From Lunularia cruciata (taxonomy: Eukaryota; Streptophyta; Marchantiopsida; Lunulariales; Lunulariaceae), in assembly GCA_948567375.1 (NCBI GenBank), contig OX419756.1, forward strand, positions 72,740,333 to 72,804,332: a stretch of 64,000 nt of DNA, written 5' to 3'. The notes under the pieces are model-generated. The model was not told where the DNA came from. It ran no database searches and was given only the letters and a program-made list of their open reading frames with translations. Position numbers and translations under genes: made by a program. The stretch's first letter is position 1. Each line of letters starts with the position of its first letter. Below are positions 13,790 through 26,236 of the stretch, piece by piece.

Positions 13790-15214
13790 TCATCTCACCT
13801 TCGCAACGGCTTCGGCAGTGATAAGAGGTGCTAGGTCGTGCACATACTCCAGAGACTCCGACAATCTGCTCAAAAGATTGATCAACGCAATGACCTCATT
13901 ACGTTGCAGATCAAGATTAATTACCCCCTGAGGCTCGCTTATCTCAACTGAAAACAAAATCTTCAATGCAGTTCCAAGTCCCAGAGTTTGAAGTTTTCCC
14001 CATAGCCGGCACTTTTCACACCCAACACAATCCATCACAGCACTAATGTTCCTGAAGTGCTGCTGAATTTGTTGTTTCAACTCCACTCCATCCTCACCAC
14101 GCCACATCTGCGCCTCATCGAACGGAACGGGGCAAGCCGCACGGAGCCTTTTGTTGTTCACCAAGGCTCTGATCAACTCCCCTGTCTTGATGTCCTCTGC
14201 CTCATTGCCCGTGCTGTACTCTGCTTGTGAGAGATAGTCGGCCGCCTTCGTAACTGCTCTCAACACGAAGAGAAATGTGAAATACAGATTCTGCACACGC
14301 TCAGGATGCTGAAGCACGCGTTCGTGCAACAAAGCTGGATTAGGCCCCCACACATTCTTCGCTTCATCCAGTAAGTAATCTGCAGCAATGTGCGTAGAAA
14401 TGGACGCATGCAGACCGGAAATTAGACGATACAGAACTCGAGCCTCAGCACAAGTATCTCTCTCCGCACCCTGAAAGCAATTCTCCTGATAAATTGCCTC
14501 CCAAATACGTCTCGCGGACTTCCCTGTGTAGCCAGTGAATCTCTCCGGATTCAACAACAGATTCACATAAGTAATATCCTCATTATCCCTTTCATCATCA
14601 TAAGTCCATGGATTATCGGTCTCCGTCCATCCCTTGAATGCTCGGCTATCCAACGTCCGATCAACCGCCGCAACAGCCTTTCCTTCTTGACAAGACGGAT
14701 CATCCAAATTCAAGTGTCCATTCTTGTGAGTGTCAGGAAATTCACCATCCGGACACTCGCAAACACTGCAATCCCTGAGCCGGCACATTCCATCCTCTGG
14801 CCAGAACGGACAATCACACCAAAGCTTCACCTTAAAGTACCGAAAGAAAGGTTGCTTCACGACGTCCTGTAAAAGTTTGTGAAGCACTTTGTGGTTCAAC
14901 GAGTACACGGTCTCATACTCGCAACAGCAGTCTTCTACAACTCCCGTTAAATTCTTCAATTGCTCACACGGACACTGGGATTCGGCTCCCCAAATGAGAC
15001 GCTTCCCCTCGTTCCACCAGAGTTCAAATCCCGACCTCTGATGCGGGTCAGGAACTGGTACCATAGATCCATCGGCAGAGTCCGGGAACGAAACAAATGG
15101 CACACTGCCGATTGCTAAGAGACTAACGATAATCGCGATAATTACTGAATTTATACACCATTGTCTCGACTTCTTTCCCGGATCCACCACACGTTGGTCC
15201 TCTTCCGCGCTCAT
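13790..15214 (-). CDS. ERO1: Endoplasmic reticulum oxidoreductin 1, intronless
   Basis: 474 aa in one uninterrupted frame, close to the usual plant ERO1 length of about 470. ERO1 is an FAD-bound thiol oxidase of the ER lumen that reoxidises protein disulfide isomerase and passes electrons to oxygen. Seen: an N-terminal membrane anchor (about 21-41); the shuttle disulfide CRLRDC (Cys144/Cys149, CxxxxC); the conserved LNPERFTGYTG block (221-231), which lines the flavin site in this family; GLHASIS (267-273) with the conserved His269; and the FAD-proximal active site CVGCEKC (Cys396, Cys399, Cys402). Possible N-glycosylation sites are NLT (88-90) and NIS (389-391). The sequence keeps every residue I expect for activity. 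The start at 15214 is the first ATG of the frame and places the anchor correctly. It is transcribed toward ABCG7, with no shared promoter. Plant ERO1 genes usually have introns, so the single exon is noteworthy. Confidence 0.95.
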   Translation of the reverse strand: MSAEEDQRVVDPGKKSRQWCINSVIIAIIVSLLAIGSVPFVSFPDSADGSMVPVPDPHQRSGFELWWNEGKRLIWGAESQCPCEQLKNLTGVVEDCCCEYETVYSLNHKVLHKLLQDVVKQPFFRYFKVKLWCDCPFWPEDGMCRLRDCSVCECPDGEFPDTHKNGHLNLDDPSCQEGKAVAAVDRTLDSRAFKGWTETDNPWTYDDERDNEDITYVNLLLNPERFTGYTGKSARRIWEAIYQENCFQGAERDTCAEARVLYRLISGLHASISTHIAADYLLDEAKNVWGPNPALLHERVLQHPERVQNLYFTFLFVLRAVTKAADYLSQAEYSTGNEAEDIKTGELIRALVNNKRLRAACPVPFDEAQMWRGEDGVELKQQIQQHFRNISAVMDCVGCEKCRLWGKLQTLGLGTALKILFSVEISEPQGVINLDLQRNEVIALINLLSRLSESLEYVHDLAPLITAEAVAKVR

Positions 15215-15853
15215 TTCTTCGACAAACGTGTTGCAACTCTACTACTTAAAAGTCTCCCTTGATCGTCGATGTCTCCCCTCCCCTCCTCTCCTGTGTGTTC
15301 AATAGCCGTGAGAACACGCGCAAAACATTCATTCAGATGTGCTCGACATCCTTTGCGGTCGGCCAACCTCCAATCAATCCTTCTCGAGTAGCTACAAGGT
15401 CCTTCCACTGCAGCCAGCGAAATTCCCTCCCCTCATAAATACAACTCCCCTTTCATGTTACAAGCATGTGGAAGGATGAGGTCCCACAGTCAGCAGATGC
15501 TGAAGAAGGGATGACAGAAAGACCCGACGTTTACTCAGCAAAACCTGCCTAACTACTCACCAACACAACTACACTCCCATGTATAGTGTCCCAGGACATT
15601 ATGGCTTGTCGATTTCCGCCTCCCGTATTCCCGTTGGACGCGGAAGGAGGGAAGCTCCACGCCACGCTGCTGCCCACAATTCTCACCGGTCCCTGCTTCC
15701 TGCTGTCAATCAAGTCAGGTAAAGTCTCTCCCAAGGCTCTCTCGCGCTTTCACAGCAGACAAGATTCCGATTCACATTGACGCCCAAAGTCCTATGGCGC
15801 TCTCCCATCGCGGCAACGAGAGAAAGTCGCCCTGCTCCTTCCGCTCTCTTCTC

Positions 15854-15860
15854 TATAAAG
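15854..15860 (+). promoter_or_regulatory. Orphan TATA box pointing away from ERO1
   Basis: TATAAAG in a pyrimidine-rich context (CTCTTCTCTATAAAG) about 640 bp upstream of the ERO1 start, on the opposite strand, followed by TC-rich sequence typical of a plant transcription start. No recognisable coding exon follows. It could drive a non-coding transcript or be chance. Confidence 0.3.
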
Positions 15861-16057
15861 TTCTCAACTTGTCTTTCTCAAGTCCTCTCTGCAATGAGTC
15901 CGCCTTTCTCCGTTTCTTGGACTTGAAGGCTGACGGTTCATTGGCACATCGACATCCTCCATCCACTGTAGCTGAGCCAAGTACCAGGCTCCGGCAACTA
16001 CAGTTGGTATAATTTGCGCCGGCAGGTTTTGGTGAGTTCGGCTCCTGGTAAACTTTA

Positions 16058-16077
16058 ATTGGGTAGGAAACACGTCA
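16058..16077 (-). promoter_or_regulatory. Possible ER-stress element upstream of ERO1
   Basis: CACGTCA at 16071-16077 reads TGACGTG on the ERO1 sense strand, the core of unfolded-protein-response bZIP sites, and an inverted CCAAT box (16058-16062) is adjacent. Spacing does not match the classical ERSE exactly, and it is about 850 bp from the start codon. ERO1 genes are generally induced by ER stress; that this site does so is inference. Confidence 0.2.
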
Positions 16078-16099
16078 ACATACGAGAATATTTACACAC

Positions 16100-19000
16100 T
16101 CGGAAACAGCCAGTAATCTCAGCCAATTTCTAGTAAAGTCTAGCAGAAACCGGTGGGTCGTTCTTTTACCTGTTAATGTGACGGGTGTCCGTCAAGTCGT
16201 CTTCCGCTAGTACAGGACAAACTACGTACAGGCCGAATCTACGCGGTGACTGGTGACACGCGTTGGTAAGTACCCGTGATCTCCTCAACCTTTGGAACTG
16301 TACTTTAACTTAGAAACAGTTTATTTCACATCCCATTTGCTATATTTTCACACTTCCGCCAATAATCCGAAGTTTGTGGTTAAGAAGTTGTGGAATTCTG
16401 AATTAGCAGATGTTCAATTGATTTGTTTTGATTTACACCTCCCTCCCAAATTTAGCGAGCTCAGGGAAGTAAGTGCTCTAGAGCTCGTCGTAGAAACCAT
16501 TTTCAAGATCCATAGAACCACCATAAATAGACATTAGGTTTCACTTTACAAATGACCATTGAAGTGCCGCCATTGAAATGCAGAAAGGAGCATTATCTCC
16601 TACATCCATAAATTGTATCAAGCAGTTTAGTCTGTATGTTACAAGAACTAGATATGAATCTTGATTGTGAAGTGAGTATTTCTCAATATGTGCGAGAATT
16701 AGAGTTCAATTTATGCACTCCATGCTTACTGCCTGATATGTGACAATCACATACATGACAGTAGAAGAACTACAAGATTTAGCACTACCTGAGCTTTTGT
16801 GGTATATTGGATCGTCTGTTTTGTCCTTAAGAATTCAGGTAGCTCCAACCAAATTGAATTCTCCATAATTATATTGAATTTGATAAAATAAGAAACTACT
16901 TCAAGCAGACTTCCTTCACCCCTCGTTGGACCATTTTCTTTGTCTGAAATTTCTCTATAACCTTGGGATGTGAAGTTACCAACAATTGGTAGATTTTAGC
17001 AAAGTTTAATTTCTCATTTCCTTATGGTTTATAGGTTGAATGCACTAATTTTAGCAAACAAAAGAGAGAAAACTTTGAATCAACCGCACCGGAGGTAGTC
17101 TTGTTGAGTTCACTAATTTCCGATACTTGGCAAGATACACTGCTGATTTTCATCTTGGGCTAAATGTTTTTGGATGTTTAGAGACCAACGTAACTTAGAA
17201 GATCACTCTAAAGCTTTCATCTCTTTGTTCGCAATGAGCAAACCCTTTACAACATTGGAATTTTCATGGGGTACATGTCTTGCAAAGAAGTCGGCAAATT
17301 GAAATCTCAGAATGAAACCTCTTGTTGGATTTCACTTGAAAGCCGAAAGAGTACTAGTATGGTTGCTTGAAAAAGAGTAACCTGGATTTTGGATGTAAGT
17401 GTTTGCCATCGTAAGGATTCGCAATCTTTTGTGGTTACCAAAAAATGTATTCACAAAATGCAAAACGCATGAATGGATATAAGATTATGGAGAAATGGTT
17501 AGTAAAACCGTTTGGTACGGAGAAATGGATAGTGAAACCCTTTGGATAAAGAAAAGAGGAACATATTGGAATCTTTTTCATTTGTGAGTCCTTTAATTAT
17601 AGGCCTAGAATTCACCATTTTTTGCCAAAAATAGGGTAATATTTTGGCCATCTACTAGATGCAAAAAGCTTGTCATCCGCGAAATACTTGCACTCAAGAC
17701 TACTAGACTCGTAAGTATCCAAAAATCTTGCCTTCCAAGTTTTTTAAATTCCTTGTACTTTGAGGAGATACGAACAAAGAATGAAATAGAAAGTCATAGT
17801 AATAATCATTGTGTTTCCATGATGTTTATCTTATCAAGAGCTTTATATTTTGTCACCTGGTTACACCTTTCCTCAAATAGCTTATCGTATCAAGAGATAT
17901 ACATTACTCGAGCGGGTTACATTTTCCTCAAACAACTACTAATCAGCTCATGAAGGTAGTAGTGAAAATCTATATTTTACTTTGATAAAAAATACATGAG
18001 AAATAAGTACATCCAAAATCTTCAATTGAGAGTTAGGACAGTACTATTCATTTTCTCTAACACCACTTTTTACTAAATATAAGAAATATGAAGATGGAGG
18101 AAGAAGTGGCTAATACATGTCACTGGCCAGGACATTTTTTGCAAAGTTAATGAACTGGTTAGTAGCTGTATAACTCTTGATAGGATAAACATCATGGAAA
18201 CACAATGACTATTGTAGTTATTCAGCAACTCTTTCCAGCTCTACAAACTAGAATCCTCATCAACAATATGGACAATTGTGCTAAGCAGCTAATATATGTT
18301 TCAACATGGTGGAAAAAATTCCATAACAAATATGTTTTTAATGACTTGACTTCGAGATTCAATAACTGCATAAACCCTAAATCGTATAAACTTTTTTTTC
18401 TATTTGGGTTGACTCAAGATTCAATAAGCGCATAAACCCAAACAGTTCTTCACGTGAGTTAAAACAATGTTATATCGTGCATGACAATCTTATCCAATGC
18501 GGGGTGGTATTATGATTCAAAGAATGATACGTATATGAAAAAAAGTCAAAGAATGATACGCCTATGAACAAAAGTTCTCTTTTTCCAACTTTCAAGCTAA
18601 AAGCAGATTCGTTGGTACTCAATTGTAATAAATTAAAAGGTACTGCATGTCATTCTAATTCCTAGTTACGCACAACAAACAACTGACATCGACGCAAATA
18701 CATCATGGTTCTAGAAAGAGACGGTTGACAGAAGAAATATGAAGTTTCTTAAGTTGTCTCGAATGAACGAAGTTCAGGATTATGGGTGGAGGTGTAGAAA
18801 TATAGAAAATGGGTGTGAAAATATCAGCTCCTTATCTTAAAGTCAAGTGTAATTGCAAAGCATTGCAATAAGGGAAGATCTCTGCCGATCGGCTTTACCG
18901 TCGCTCGTACAAAGAAGTGTTTTACTGTAATGTGGGAAAGAGACATAGTCATGTGTGATGAGTGATCAGCTTAACTCTCTACTGACGTTGACTATGAACT

Positions 19001-22000
19001 GTAGTACCGCATAGGCATATGGTTTACCGTACAGTAACAACAACCTGGTTGAATAATCACAGTAGCACATGATCATTTTGATCATTCTGGTAGCTGTGGT
19101 AAGTAGGTAACCTTGATGGCGCGTATGGGTCTCCCACTCTCAATATCAGTTACCAATATGGTTTACGGGATAATCATGTGAACTTGTAGTTTAAGTATTT
19201 CGAATAAAAACCGGGATTTCAGAATTCTTCTGTACCAAATATGGTATGAAGTGACTTGTTGGTAAAAATTGCATGCATGCAGTTTTATTAGAATCTATGT
19301 AAATGAAAAGGATTGATGACATGGTAAGGTGAAAGAAGGTACTAGCTTGCCACGATGAGCACATTAACTCTTGGTTAATTGCTGTACATAGATAGGTCTT
19401 TTGTTTATATCCACATGTGGATAAAGTTAGTTCTACGTCCTGTGTTGGGAGAAATTCTTTATTCTTTCGTCTTTCCAAACTGCTTTAGGCCATGGTTTAT
19501 TTAGTCTTAAAACATGTGTCATACAAGTAATTTTATTCTAAACCTAGGATTAACTTTAAATATGTTTTGAGAATAATATAAATTCTATAAATACTGCTTA
19601 TGCCATATTATTTGCAAAAAATTATGATATCCTATATTTAAGTGGATAATTGAATTAACATGCCAATAACTTCACCAAATGGTTTGACATTTAACATTCT
19701 AAGTATGGAGTTGTGAAACTCAATATAGATAGCATAAAAATACGAACCTTTAGTTCAGAGAAATCTCAACACCCCACAGATAGCTCTAACGTAATCTAAA
19801 TCTGTATTCGGAGAACAGTTATGGATCAAAAAAGCATTTGGAAGAACCATCACCGTTTCATGTTGAAGAGAGGGGCTAGTGAAGGCTGGTGGGAAATTTG
19901 GTAAAATTTCAATTTGAAAATTCTCATAAAGTTTGTCAAGATTGGTATGGGTAATTACCCTACTTACTTCCTAAATTTAGTATGTTCCAACTTACCTTAA
20001 TCAAGTTCCCATATCTATTTTAGTCCCGAAATTGGTGGACCAAAGTGATGATCCGGCCATTGTATCTTCGGCTAGAAATTGTATTTGGCTAGAAATTACT
20101 ACAATACAGACCAGGAATGTAAAGTTGACTTCAAGGTTCAGAGTATAATAAGGGGTTTAACATGCATATTTCATGGGATCTTTACGGAACTTTAGCAAAT
20201 TTGTAAATTTGTTTTATGGGTACTCTAAAATAAAAATGGAGGTTTTATTTTTGATTTTGTGGAGACCCATAAATAAATATACGTAATGACATTTATTGGT
20301 AAATTATGGGTAAAATATTGGAATCTAAAAAATAAATTTGGGTAACAGAAGTGACCCGTAAAATTTTACAGGTTATAAGTTATGGAACATCTGTAAGGTT
20401 TTAATTAAATTAAAGCATTCTCTTGTCCACGTATCAGTGACATCTCTTCTTCCCATGACATATATAAAATTTTTCATATAATTCATTATAGTCCCCGGAA
20501 TCCTCTCTAGAATCAAGTCCTTAATATAACCATGACAAACATAAAAAAATTTCATACGATTATTTAATAGTCCCATAATTCTAAACTATATTTTTAAAGG
20601 CTATGAAAAATCTTTATGGGGTCGCCCAAAGAGCACATGCAGATAGACTACATAGTCCCATACAAGTTCCTTATTTGTAGCGAGCTCTATAATAAGTGGT
20701 TCATAGTAAATAGGAGATATGGGGAATTTTGTAAGTACACCATAAAGCATTGATTGTAATTTAGGGTTAATAAAAGATTGCTTCATTTAAATCTGAACCC
20801 TAAACATTTGAGAAGGAATCCACAAGAAGAGCTCTTGGTTTCTTTGCTTGAACTCTCCATTTCTCTTTCTCCTTGAGCTCTCCATTTCCTGATGTTGATT
20901 TCTCTCTTCTTAAAGTCAATTTCTTTCACAATTTTGTTCTTGTTTGAGTTTGATTTTTCTATGGAGGAGGTGCTCAAGAGATGACCAAGTGATAGTAGCG
21001 AATGTTGTGTTTATACAGTTATACAACATTATACAGTTTTGGAGGGAGTGATTACCCATCCCCCTGGATGGCCCAGCAAGTGCAGGAAGAGCTCACAAGG
21101 TCTCCACATATAGGGGCATGCAGCAAGGTCACCTCTTTGTTCCTCTAGCCTTGGAGTTATATGGAGTGATGGACACAATGTTTTACACATTTTTCAGGGA
21201 GCGCACAAGAGCTCATCATGTTAGACACTAGGGGGTAACACTCTCACTCACATACTTTATAGCATATTTTAGACAATGTCTGTCCTATAGAGGCTAGTGG
21301 TTGGTGCAATCTGTAGGAGAGCAATCACACTAGGTGAGCTTCTTTGAATGCTCCAGTTTGTTTGTAGACAGAACAACTTGCATAGCTTGGATATCTTAGG
21401 TGCAATAGGGCAGATTCCTCGTATCTACTCTATTGGGGCTTAGCCCCATTTTACCTATTTTGTCTCACCCTTGTACTGTTTGATGGGGTCTTCCCATCCT
21501 TCGTGTTTTCTACACTGTCTCCCTTTTCTCTTTTTCCTTTGTTAGAGTAAGAATTTGGGGAACGCTCATCCAGAGTACAGAATTCGATCAACGTAATGCT
21601 TGGATCCAGTCGCATGTGGTAATCAAGAGTAAGGGTGAATAGAGGAACCAAAATGGTTCACTCTAAACGAAGCAAATCTAGGAATTGTTTTAAGTGATTA
21701 TACATCACGAGCTCCGCTCCATTGTAAAATTTTCCTCAAACAACCTTGGTTAGTAGAACTTGACCTTTACCTATCCTTACACATTCTTTCAAGCATTGTC
21801 ATCCTCACCTTTAAATTAGTTCCTCCCTTCTCCTTCTGTTACAAATCAGCTTGAAGAATACTAAACTCCTTTTACTTGTCATGAGCGCGACATTGACGTT
21901 TACCTCTGCCTCTGTGCCCTACAATTATGAAGTAAATTAAAAGAGATGTGTGACCAACCTGAAACATCTGGTGCCAAGCCCCACATTGCAGAGCATGTTA

Positions 22001-22400
22001 AGACTAGTTTCTGTGTATGCTACGGTTCTGTGTATGCTGCGGTTGAGGTTCTTGTTTGAGTTTGATTTTTCTATGGAGGAGGTGCTAGTGTTGTTCAAAG
22101 CTAATTGAGCTATGGATTTCTCTTCTCTTCTTGAGAGTACCCAATGGAGTATGGAGTTGCCATTCTAATTTTCCCTAGCACCTTACCAAGCACATGAGCA
22201 TTATATTAGCTTGTGAATCAACGAGATTGGAGCAAATTTCACAATATAAGGTAGAGATTTGACTATTTTTGCATAGACCATGCCATGGGGTAGTATGTGC
22301 AAAGACCTCAAAAGAAACATAAAAATGTATACAATGAAGTATCCAAATAGATTTGGTTACAAATGAGAATGATGAATTTTTTCTCTACATTGAAAATGAA
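16100..22400. other. Intergenic spacer with small duplications
   Basis: No gene recognised. A 30-bp tandem pair (GGAGAAATGG units at 17489 and 17519) and a 39-bp direct repeat (listed separately) are visible. Around 20200-20380 motifs such as ATGGGTA, GACCCATA and TTTATTGGTAA recur, similar in inverted order to 37400-37510, suggesting copies of an old non-coding repeat. Minus-strand open frames at 20601-20977 match nothing I know. Confidence 0.5.
20936..22086. repeat. 39-bp perfect direct repeat bounding 1.1 kb
   Basis: The same 39 bases, starting GTTCTTGTTTGAGTTTG, occur at 20936-20974 and 22048-22086. The enclosed 1.07 kb has no coding motif. The repeat could be the scar of a segmental duplication, or repeat-mediated capture of the enclosed DNA next to the Harbinger relic. 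Confidence 0.85.
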
Positions 22401-22435
22401 GGACGAGATTATGATATGCTAAAAATATTGCTTAT

Positions 22436-23560
22436 GTGGTGGGAGTATGCACATTCTCAAAGTACTTAGAACCAAGATATACTTATCCTCATAATAGGGA
22501 ATTTTTAATTGAATATTTTAGAAGCCTAGATATTAAGGCATTCCAAAAACTGACTAGAATGGATGTTGAGTCTTTTTCCACATTAGTAGATCTTATAAAG
22601 TATCATAGAGTATTTAAGAAGAACTATAAGTAGGAGCAAACATATGTGTGGGTCCAAGTAACTATGCCTCTTGATAGATCTAGGCATCATGGTTATGGAG
22701 ATTGTGTTGCAAGAGGGCATATTCGGGGCATTAGTGCTAGTTCAACCATTGCTTTGAACAATATAGTCATGATTGCCATATTAAGCATTATGTAGAGTCA
22801 AATGATATGGCCAAAGTAGGACAAGAGAAGGATGATATTTGTAGTTTTTGTGCAAAAAGGTTTCATTGGTTGTAGGTTTTGTAGATGGAACACTTTTTTC
22901 TCTTGCAACTTGATCTACTATGGATGGAAAAATATATTTCAATAGAAAGGGCTCTTATTGAATATATGGACAAGTGATTTCTGATGATGATAAAAGACAA
23001 ATTATTTAGGAGGTAAGTAGGTGTATAGATGTTTCAATATGCAATTATGATTTTTAATTCAAGTTGTGAGCAATGGATTGAGGATTAAATATTGGTAATT
23101 TTTAATTTGCAAGAATGGTTGGGTCATGCCACGACATGACTTGTATAAAAAAGTCACTATTATGGAATGATTTGAGTAAAAGAGAAGGTTGTAGTAATCT
23201 AGAGGCCAAAGAATATCTTTTAGGTGATTTTGGTTTATCTCCCAATGCATACCTTTGTCCATGCCTTTGAGCATACCCAACCTAAGGACAAAAACGAGTT
23301 CAATAAATATTTGGCAAAGACCTATACAATAAATGAGCATTTTATAGGAGTATTAAAAGCTAGTATTAAAAGCTAAGCATTCACTTTGGGAGTTGAGAGT
23401 TCAACTTAAAGACAAAAGTAGAAATGAATATTTGTTAAAGTGGTCTAGTGTTTGTATTATCTTACACAACTTTTTTTATAGATAGATCCAATATTTGGGT
23501 AGAAGATGATGGTTTCATAGAGGAACTCAACTAGATACAAAAATTTCTTTGAATAGAGTG
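22436..23560 (+). pseudogene. Broken PIF/Harbinger (HARBI1-like) transposase
   Basis: Successive frames give the blocks of a PIF/Harbinger nuclease in the right order. These are: an N-terminal helical block (YFRSLDIKAFQKLTRMDVES, about 22513-22572); YGDCVARGHIRGISASSTIA (about 22692-22751); VGFVDGTLFSLAT with the first Asp (about 22870-22908); STMDGKIYFNRKG and GQVISDDDKR; a GWVMPRHD block; EYLLGDFGLSPNAYL with the second Asp (about 23208-23252); TINEHFIGVLKA with the catalytic Glu (about 23318-23356); and LRVQLKDKS...CIILHNFF near 23390-23475. Stops and frameshifts split it at least six times, so it cannot make a transposase, yet all three acidic residues survive. Terminal inverted repeats and a 3-bp target duplication were not found by eye. 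Harbinger elements usually encode a second, Myb-like protein; none is adjacent. Confidence 0.7.
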
Positions 23561-24284
23561 GAGATCAATAGAGAAAAATAGGTCAAGGGTGATGCAACAA
23601 TGCCTTTCTTATCATCAAGAGGAAGTAGAAGAAGAACATGTTACTCCAATATGAATAAAAATAGCATGTTAACTTGTTATGCATTGTCTCAGTATATTTC
23701 ATGGTATTTCATATACATGTGGCATATGCACAAGATACCTAGGGTTGGAGTTGGGCTATTAACGTCGAGTTGGTCCACCTATTCCATGCTGGGCTATTAA
23801 ACCATTACCTTCCTATTGTCTTGAGAAGGTGCAAACTTGCCCATTATCCCAATAGGTGCTAGTAGGCACCCATAGTCTAGGGAAGCCACTGCTTGGAGAT
23901 TGTTAATTTCACTGAGTTAAGCATCAGTTATGATGTATTGTGTTACATAGTGGCATCAATTGATAATGGTTGTTGTTTTCAATTTGATGACTATTTGAAT
24001 AGTGATAAAAAAATTTGAATGAAAAAGTTAAATTTTGAAAGTCCAAACTTAGGTTTTTTTGTTGGAGGAGAAGAGATTTTGAACCAAATGAAAGGAATAC
24101 ATGTTTTTATGGAAGCCAATATATAAACTTCACCACTTATGGAAATTGTAATGTGCATTTTTCAAGAGAGATACTTCATAGGAAGAGAGTGTAATTTGCA
24201 AGCGGTAAAGAATATGTTGCAAGAGAGGACGAGAGTGCAATTCACAAGACTTTAGGCATTTTGTAGGCAAGTAGAGAGTACTTT

Positions 24285-25052
24285 TGTAATACTTTGAGGA
24301 CAAGAGAACTCTTCAAGATAGATACAAAATTTAAAACACAAGTTTCACTCTCAATCCTCCGATGCCACAAAGGAGGACATTCTCTTTATTATATAGCCAA
24401 AGAGGATCTCCTCCAAGGAAGCTCAACCATAGGATTAGGTACATGGATAGGTGACCTGTCAGCAAGCTCTACCCTTAGATTACTTGCTTGGATGGGTGAA
24501 ATGTTGGTCTTGGTCCCATCTGGTTGGTCAAACAGGCTTTGACCGGAGAAAAACTTTTAGGGAATCTTCATGTAGGAATCACATAATCATGTGGGTGGAG
24601 TACCGTTGGAAAGCTCTCAGTGAGACAAACCAGGGACAAGGGAATGCCAGAATTCCCTCTCTTTGGGGGGGGGGGGGGGGGATCTGTACATTTTTTAGGC
24701 CAAATTCATCCGTTTGGGCCTCCTAAATTGCCTCTTGAAGCTTTCAGGCTTATTTTGGCTTTTGCCCTATTAGTAGAAGTGCTCTTTTAGTAATACCTCT
24801 ATTTGATCTATGTTCTCCATGATGTGTAACATCCTTCTAGATGTCACTACTCCAAGTTTCACCTCTAGACCATATGCCTAGCTATTGATTCTAAAGTTTC
24901 CAAGCATGTTTTTGATTTCTGGCTTATTAGTAGAAGTACTCTTTTGGTGATACCTCTATCTAATCTACTTAGTCCATCACTTATAACATCCTTCCAGATT
25001 TTACTAAACAAAATTTCATTCCTAGATTATCTGTCTAGCTATTGGTATTACA
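24285..25052 (-). mobile_element. Solo LTR, family A
   Basis: 768 bp bounded by TGTAATA...TATTACA. It matches four other family A LTRs in the window, here in antisense: the reverse complement of the TATA region (CTTTATTATATAGCC) lies near 24390. Flanks ACTTT/ATTTT are a near target duplication. No gag-pol adjoins, so this is a solo LTR left by LTR-LTR recombination. It contains a 17-G homopolymer (24665-24681). Confidence 0.85.
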
Positions 25053-25679
25053 ATTTTGCAAGAGAAGAGTGAGTAAATATGGAAGAGAAATGGTTGAGTT
25101 TTGAAAGAAGAGAATAAGAGAGCACTTTGCAAGAGAGAAGGAATAAATTAATATTTCATACAATTGAGAAGGTTAATCTTATGGGAGAGGACATTGTTGA
25201 GTTTGAGTGAGAAGGGTATTTCTTTTGCAAGAGCACATTTCAAAGGGAGTATTTCTAGGAGTATTTTTGGATGGTGAGTTGGAAGGAGAGAGAGAGAGCA
25301 AAAACCATGGCAAAAATTTGGAGTTATGAAAAGATTGTTGATGGTGAGGATATAAAAAATACACAAGAAGGAGATTAGCTCATTGGATTCCACAAAATTA
25401 CACACCCCATGACCTTCATCAAATGGTCTTAGATAGGATAAAATTAAGTTTGATCAACAGTTGATGGAGTCAAGGAGGTGGATCTTAATGTCCTTGGCTA
25501 GAAGATAACATTTGGTTCATATTATGATTGTCCAGAGGTAAGAGCCCCTCTGCCTAATTTATTGTTTATTTTGTATTCTTATTATTTTCTTTGCTTTTTT
25601 TAAAGTTTCTATATGCTATTTTACCCTTTCTCAAACTTGCAATTTTCAATTCCAACTAGTGTCATCCTGCACTATCTAG

Positions 25680-26100
25680 ATACCTTCCACAAATCCCTAG
25701 CACCTCTTGGCAACATCTTATGCTTATTGATCCTTAATCCTTGAACTCCAACATTGGTGGCATCGCCCAACACCTTTTGATACTTTTGTTGTGTACCTCA
25801 ATATTGATGGGTACAAACTAGCACTTTCCAACACCTTTATCTTGCACCCCAACATTTTCAAGCACTTCCTAACACCTTTTGGCACCTTTTCCAAGTACTC
25901 CAGTGTTAGCAAGGTGCCACCCAATGCCTTTTGATACCTTTTCCCTTTACCTTAATGTTGGTGTGCACCGCCTAGTATCATTTGACATCTTTTCATTTGA
26001 CATCTTTTCCCTTGTACCTTAATATTAGTGGGCACCGCCCAATGTCTTTTGGCACCTTTTTCTTGTACCCTAGCATTAGCCAACATCTTCTAGTGCCTTC
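25680..26100. repeat. Degenerate minisatellite, unit about 60-80 bp
   Basis: Units built on CCTTGTACCTTAATATT, GTGGGCACCGCCCAATG and CTTTTGGCACCTTTT recur at irregular spacing about six times. Related wording (GCACCAATAAGCACCAA-like) appears at 33470-33665 and just after 34268, on either side of another solo LTR, so the unit is dispersed. Confidence 0.65.
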
Positions 26101-26236
26101 CAATGCACTTGTACTAACTCCATTCTCTTTTCTCTAGGTAGCATGTATAGAGTTTATGCAGTCTTGGGACAAAAGTACTTTCACTAGGACTATTAAGGAG
26201 AGGCAATTTCGGTTCAGTTGAATGTGAAGGTAATTT

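Noticed and set aside
15211..15408. A 65-codon minus-strand frame whose TGA overlaps the ERO1 ATG, like a coupled upstream ORF
   Set aside because: It opens only with GTG; there is no ATG in frame after the preceding stop, so ordinary eukaryotic initiation is not supported.
25680..26100. CRISPR-like array
   Set aside because: Units are irregular in length and sequence, without constant repeats and unique spacers, in plant nuclear DNA.
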